Below, piece after piece: positions 60,488-64,000 of a stretch of DNA of 64,000 nt (positions are counted from its first letter, which is position 1; each line of letters starts with the position of its first letter). A model generated the notes under the pieces. That model had not been told where the DNA came from and made no database searches. It saw nothing but the letters and a program-made list of their open reading frames with translations. This stretch comes from JAPOKJ01 sp031421635 (GTDB lineage Bacteria; Pseudomonadota; Gammaproteobacteria; Burkholderiales; Burkholderiaceae_E): assembly GCA_031421635.1 (NCBI GenBank), contig JANOPA010000067.1:1-64000 (forward strand). Reading direction: 5' to 3'. Made by a program: the position numbers and the translations under genes.

Positions 60488-61474
60488 TTAATCTATGGTG
60501 ATATTAGCTGCCCTCACCACCGTGCCCCAACGAGAAATTTCGTTTTGCAAAAAACGGTCGGCGGCTTCCGGTGAATTACCGATGACCTCAGAGCCGCCAT
60601 CCACGAGTTTTTGCCTGACTTCAGGTAGAGCAAGAATTTTAGCGATTTCAGTATTGAGCTTGGCGACAATATCTTTCGGCGTACCTTGTGGCGCGACCAT
60701 TCCAAACCACGCCAGAGCTTCAAAGTCCTTCACGCCAGCTTCGGATAAAGAGGGCACATCGGGCAGCAAAGGGTGACGCTTCAAGCTGGTCACGGCAAGC
60801 GGGCGTAATTTTCCAGATTTGAAATTTGGGTGCAGGGCCACCAAATTGTCGAACATGACTTGGATCTGTCCACCCATGAGATCGGTGTGGGCCGCGCCTG
60901 AGCCTTTGTAAGGCACATGGGCCATGTCGATGCCTGCCTCAAGCTTAAGTTTTTCACCGGTAACATGATGAGAGGTGCCCAGCCCAAGCGAACCGAAGTT
61001 TACCTTGCCGGGATTCGCCTTAGCGTAAGCAATAAATTCTGGCACGGTCTTGGCTGGAAAGTTAGGGTTGGCTGCGAAGGCTAAAGGTGAATGGGTGAAC
61101 ACGGTGACGGAAGAAAACTTCGAAGTATCATATTTCAAGCCCCGATACATGACGGCGCTGATGGGTAATGCGGCAGTGGAAATCAACAAGGTGTAGCCAT
61201 CCGCAGGCGACTTTGCTACGACATCGTTGGCAATGGTGCCGCCAGCGCCTGGGCGGTTTTCCACGAGAAAGGTTTGACCGAGGGCGCTCGACAAGCGATC
61301 CGAAATCATGCGTGCGATGGTATCGGAGGCGGCGCCGGTTGCGAAGGGTACGATCACTTTAACGGGTCGGTTGGGATAGGCCTGTGCTAAGGCCGTAGAA
61401 CCCGTGAATAAGGTGAGCGCGGCAAGCATTGCCTTGGCAATGAGTCGTTTTGGATGCCTAACTGTGGGGTACAT
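60488..61474 (-). CDS. Bug-family (TTT-type) substrate-binding protein
   Basis: 328 residues from ATG 61474 (AAGGAAG before). The longer frame to 61609 overlaps the dioxygenase gene and is unlikely. The signal peptide ends near STALAQAYP. Motifs VKVIVPFATGAASDTIARMI, VENRPGAGGTIANDVVAKSPADGY, HVPYKGSGAA. 13 bases after the dioxygenase gene, so one transcript. Confidence 0.9.
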   Translation of the reverse strand: MYPTVRHPKRLIAKAMLAALTLFTGSTALAQAYPNRPVKVIVPFATGAASDTIARMISDRLSSALGQTFLVENRPGAGGTIANDVVAKSPADGYTLLISTAALPISAVMYRGLKYDTSKFSSVTVFTHSPLAFAANPNFPAKTVPEFIAYAKANPGKVNFGSLGLGTSHHVTGEKLKLEAGIDMAHVPYKGSGAAHTDLMGGQIQVMFDNLVALHPNFKSGKLRPLAVTSLKRHPLLPDVPSLSEAGVKDFEALAWFGMVAPQGTPKDIVAKLNTEIAKILALPEVRQKLVDGGSEVIGNSPEAADRFLQNEISRWGTVVRAANITID

Positions 61475-61487
61475 AGTCAAATCTTCC

Positions 61488-62396
61488 TTATGCGGCAATG
61501 GCGTGGGCATAGCCACGTTCCAAGGTTGTGGTGCGGCGTAGGTCGCGCCGCTTGGTGAGGTCGTAGCGTAGGCCGCGATGCAAGGTTGAACGGTTGTCCC
61601 ACATGACATAGTCGCCTACCTCCCAGTCGTGGGTGTACACGTACTCGCGCTGGGTGGCATGCTCGATCAACTCGGCAACAAGCAGACGGCCTTCTGGAAT
61701 TGTGAGCCCAGATAACGATTCAATATGGACGCTTGGGAAAAGTACCTTGCGCCCGGAGTTGGGGTGGGTGTGCACCAGTGCACGTTCGACCGGAGGAAAG
61801 CGATTGAGTTGCTCTTCTGTGTAGCGATCATCGCCCAGCATAATGCGTGAGTGAAAGGCGGTGTGACTTGCGATTCTGTCTTCCACATGCTGTTTGGTTT
61901 TTTCGGGCAGGTCATCCCAGGCAGCCCGCAAATCGGCCCATTGGGTTTGACCGCCTTCCTCGGGGACGATCACCGCTGAGAGCATGGAGTACTTCACCGG
62001 CAAGTTCTGAAAGGTACTGTCGCTATGCCAGAGCTGGTTGGCGAGTGCGCCGATGAGCTTGGCATGGTCGGGCGCCGCAACCGATCCATCCATGGCGATG
62101 TTACCGATATCGATTAGCTCCTCGTACTGAAAGCGTGTGGCGGCCCCCGTGGCTTTACGAAGCCCTGCGTCGAGAGGCCCGAACTGCTTAGAGAAAGCAA
62201 TTTGCTGGCCCTGGTCAAGCGCCTGAGCTCTAAACACCAAGACCGCGTACTTATCCATCGCCGCCTCAATCTCGGTGATTGTTGCTTCGTCCAGAGCAAG
62301 CTTAAGATCAAGGCCGGTCGCTTGCGCTGCAAACAGGGGGTGAAGCGGTTTTAGGGAAAGTGCCATTGGGGACCGGTCCTCTATTGTTAGGGTCAT
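61488..62396 (-). CDS. TauD/TfdA-family alpha-ketoglutarate-dependent dioxygenase
   Basis: 302 residues from ATG 62396; ATG 62366 (Met11) is an alternative. Iron ligands are in WHSDSTF (HxD) and LHRGLRYDL (distal His), and RDLRRTT supplies the 2-oxoglutarate Arg. PLDAGLRKATG and the overall length fit the 2,4-D dioxygenase-like subgroup. It hydroxylates an aryloxy, sulfonate or related carbon; substrate unknown. The Bug gene downstream may bind the substrate. Confidence 0.88.
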   Translation of the reverse strand: MTLTIEDRSPMALSLKPLHPLFAAQATGLDLKLALDEATITEIEAAMDKYAVLVFRAQALDQGQQIAFSKQFGPLDAGLRKATGAATRFQYEELIDIGNIAMDGSVAAPDHAKLIGALANQLWHSDSTFQNLPVKYSMLSAVIVPEEGGQTQWADLRAAWDDLPEKTKQHVEDRIASHTAFHSRIMLGDDRYTEEQLNRFPPVERALVHTHPNSGRKVLFPSVHIESLSGLTIPEGRLLVAELIEHATQREYVYTHDWEVGDYVMWDNRSTLHRGLRYDLTKRRDLRRTTTLERGYAHAIAA

Positions 62397-62635
62397 GCAT
62401 CCAGGAGCGTGGGGTGACCAACGAATGGGTCACGTCCTTGTCCTTAAAGTATAGGGAAGGACCTACAGCACCGCGTCGGAGGTTTCGATTTCGACTGAAT
62501 CAGTGCTTCCATGAGTCACCCGTCGATTAGAGTGTGCTTGAAATTCGTCACACTTGAACGATAAACAACCTTGCGTGCACTCTCATTAGTTTGTACTCTG
62601 AATGTCCTTCCCTTTGACCTTTTTGATCGTCGGCC

Positions 62636-63301
62636 ATGTTTCGTGAATTACTGATTGCGGGCGTTTTCGCCCAAGGCGTCGTGGTAACTGCGCAAACGGC
62701 CTTGCAAGCAAACCCGGATGGAACGCAAACCTTGCAAGGTTTATTCGTCGAGCAGCGTGCCATCGGCGCAAATTTTGCTTACGTGCATTACTATTTTTGG
62801 CAGGATGGCCAATACTGTTTGGGGCTTCCAGTCGGCGGTTTAGATCGCGAGCCTGCCGATTTTTCGCAGCTTCAAAAGACCCAACCTTGCGGGCAATATC
62901 GCATCGCTGAAGATCGGCTAGTGTTGCAGCCTCGCCAGGGCCCAGCATTACCTGCGAAGCTTCTGAGCAAGCGCGATGGTGATCGCTTTTTGATGGATGG
63001 CAATGAAACCTACAAAGTACCTGCTCTGCCTGCTAACCAGGCGATTGAGGGCCAATATGTTGCTCTGGTGATTGGTAGCCAAATGAACCGCCAGACCTAC
63101 CTGTTTCGCAGCGACGGCACGTATCAGTTTACCTCTGTGCCAATGACCTCTGCGGACGGCTCACCAGCTAGTTATTCTGGAAGCTACAAACTTGGGGGTA
63201 ATAGTTTGCAACTCACCGGCGCTCCCGCGCCGAATCGGTTGACCGTCTACCCGGTGAAGCCGGGTGCGCTGATGATTGAAGGGACTGTGTATACACGTTG
63301 A
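62636..63301 (+). CDS. Hypothetical secreted protein
   Basis: 221 residues, ATG 62636. N-terminal hydrophobic segment (LLIAGVFAQGVVVTAQTA) acts as a signal or anchor. The rest is beta-rich with no family I can name: YFWQDGQYCLGLPVGGLD, QPCGQYRIAEDRLVLQP, a second block QTYLFRSDGTYQFTSVPM and SYSGSYKLGGNSLQLTG. The two blocks are similar in design and may be a repeat. Probably periplasmic or outer-surface. Neighbours give no clue. Confidence 0.65.
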   Translation: MFRELLIAGVFAQGVVVTAQTALQANPDGTQTLQGLFVEQRAIGANFAYVHYYFWQDGQYCLGLPVGGLDREPADFSQLQKTQPCGQYRIAEDRLVLQPRQGPALPAKLLSKRDGDRFLMDGNETYKVPALPANQAIEGQYVALVIGSQMNRQTYLFRSDGTYQFTSVPMTSADGSPASYSGSYKLGGNSLQLTGAPAPNRLTVYPVKPGALMIEGTVYTR

Positions 63302-63306
63302 CTTTG

Positions 63307-63501
63307 TTATTGACTTTGCTTCGCTTCGTTCCAGCCCTTAACGGCAACTGCATAGCGAGTGGCGCGCCCAACTCCTTCAATCACCAGCAGTTGAGCGGCC
63401 AATAGACCAGCCAAATCGCGGGTCGCCGTGGCTTTTCGTTTACGGCTCAATTGCAATGAGTGTGATCGAATTGGACCGAATTCAAGCCTGACGTAGCGCA
63501 C
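63307..63501 (-). pseudogene. C-terminal winged-helix remnant of a Fic-family protein
   Basis: About 64 codons from a GTG, no ribosome-binding site. ATATRDLAGLLAAQLLVIEG then GRATRYAVAVKGW has the pattern of the winged helix that ends Fic/DUF4172 proteins ('TASRDLxxLvxxGxLxxxGxGRSTRYxL'). The Fic catalytic domain is missing, and the adjacent helicase stop lies 21 bases upstream. Interpreted as a remnant; a stand-alone HTH peptide is less likely. Confidence 0.5.
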
Positions 63502-63522
63502 GTCATTTTTCCGCCCAGGCCC

Positions 63523-64000
63523 CTATGGGGCTTGCTTGCCGGCGGCTAGGGCCTTGGCAACTGCCCTGAGCTTGTCCTTCTTGCTCGGCCGCTTGCCCTT
63601 AATGCCGCCGGTTATTTTCGCGGGTTCTGTAGTCAAAGGCGCTTCGCTCGGACTTGTTTCTTGATCGACCGGGGAATTTTCACTCAAGCTAAGCCCAGAG
63701 ACCTGTGGCTCCGTCGCGGTAGGCTCAAAACCCGCCGCAATTTCCCTTGGTAAACTCATGCCCTGATGCTTCTCGATCAAGCGAAAGTGCGGCTCTGCCG
63801 AACTACTGACGAAGCTCACCGCCAAGCCGCTTTCACCGGCGCGACCCGTGCGCCCGATACGGTGGGTGTAGTCGGTGACCGAGCGCGGCAAATCATAGTT
63901 CACGACCACCGGTAATTTGGGAATGTGAATGCCGCGCGCTGCCAGGTCAGTCGTAACCACAACTTGCCAGCGGTTGGCCTTGAACTGCTCCATTACTTGC
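63523..64000 (-). CDS. DEAD-box RNA helicase, C-terminal part (RhlE-like; 5' end outside window)
   Basis: The frame is open to the right edge; only the last ~159 residues are visible. Motif V (TTDLAARGIHIP) and motif VI (HRIGRTGRAG) identify the helicase domain 2 of superfamily 2. The tail is low-complexity and ends in a Lys-rich stretch (KGKRPSKKDKLRAVAKAL), as usual in RNA-binding helicase tails. RhlE is the likely subgroup but the other motifs lie outside. Confidence 0.9.
   Translation of the reverse strand, partial: QVMEQFKANRWQVVVTTDLAARGIHIPKLPVVVNYDLPRSVTDYTHRIGRTGRAGESGLAVSFVSSSAEPHFRLIEKHQGMSLPREIAAGFEPTATEPQVSGLSLSENSPVDQETSPSEAPLTTEPAKITGGIKGKRPSKKDKLRAVAKALAAGKQAP

Overview
The window looks like a chromosomal segment of a betaproteobacterium, most likely order Burkholderiales, with moderate GC (mid-50s by eye). 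The pointers are five Bug-family (TTT-type) periplasmic binding proteins, an RpoH preceded by a CIRCE operator, and an FtsY with an Ala-Pro-rich N-terminal linker. I cannot place it at genus level. No rRNA, tRNA, CRISPR array or intact insertion sequence was recognised.

Layout. 1-9.1 kb is housekeeping and envelope: the 3' part of ftsY, a Tat-exported vanadium-haloperoxidase-like lipoprotein, maleylacetoacetate isomerase, a DUF6502/DUF5666 pair, rpoH with a perfect CIRCE element, and a second DUF5666 lipoprotein. 9.2-17.9 kb holds a Bug receptor and speD on the plus strand. They face a compact minus-strand operon of an FAH-family hydrolase, SPFH protein, zinc-ribbon/DUF4178 protein, DUF350 protein, membrane-type spermidine synthase and a Tat-exported flavin oxidoreductase, which looks like a polyamine-linked membrane system. 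18-28.1 kb is a repeat-containing secreted protein, a MetE-like methyltransferase and a catabolic run: tannase-like esterase, Bug, EamA exporter, epoxide-hydrolase-like protein, Bug, SDR and amidase. 28.1-30.3 kb appears partly decayed: an adhesin-prefix-like ORF, an orphan OmpR-type regulator and an N-terminal YcgR-like domain without PilZ.

30.3-56.2 kb is the most striking part: an exopolysaccharide locus framed by two regulatory cassettes. One minus-strand operon encodes a Wza-like export protein, a Wzz-like chain-length protein, a Wzy/ligase-like protein, a pyruvyltransferase, two GT2 glycosyltransferases and a Wzx flippase, preceded by a good sigma-54-type promoter. A divergent plus-strand operon encodes the initiating sugar transferase, a 929-residue multi-domain GT26 fusion and an acyltransferase. 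Cassette 1 (hybrid kinase, receiver, Hpt, STAS, PAS-PAS-PP2C-HATPase) lies between them. Cassette 2 (STAS, then sensor-PAS-PAS-PP2C-HATPase) leads into a LruC-domain protein, an Ig-like lipoprotein and a frameshifted galU. The two large proteins each fuse a SpoIIE-type phosphatase to an RsbW-like kinase domain, so each could both phosphorylate and dephosphorylate its STAS neighbour. This suggests partner-switch control of polysaccharide production, comparable in architecture to SypE/SypA of Vibrio fischeri.

56.5-64 kb returns to catabolism and housekeeping: an FAD monooxygenase with a Bug receptor, dusC, a Bug receptor with a TauD/TfdA-type dioxygenase, a hypothetical secreted protein, a remnant of a Fic-family winged helix, and the 3' end of a DEAD-box helicase gene running off the right edge.
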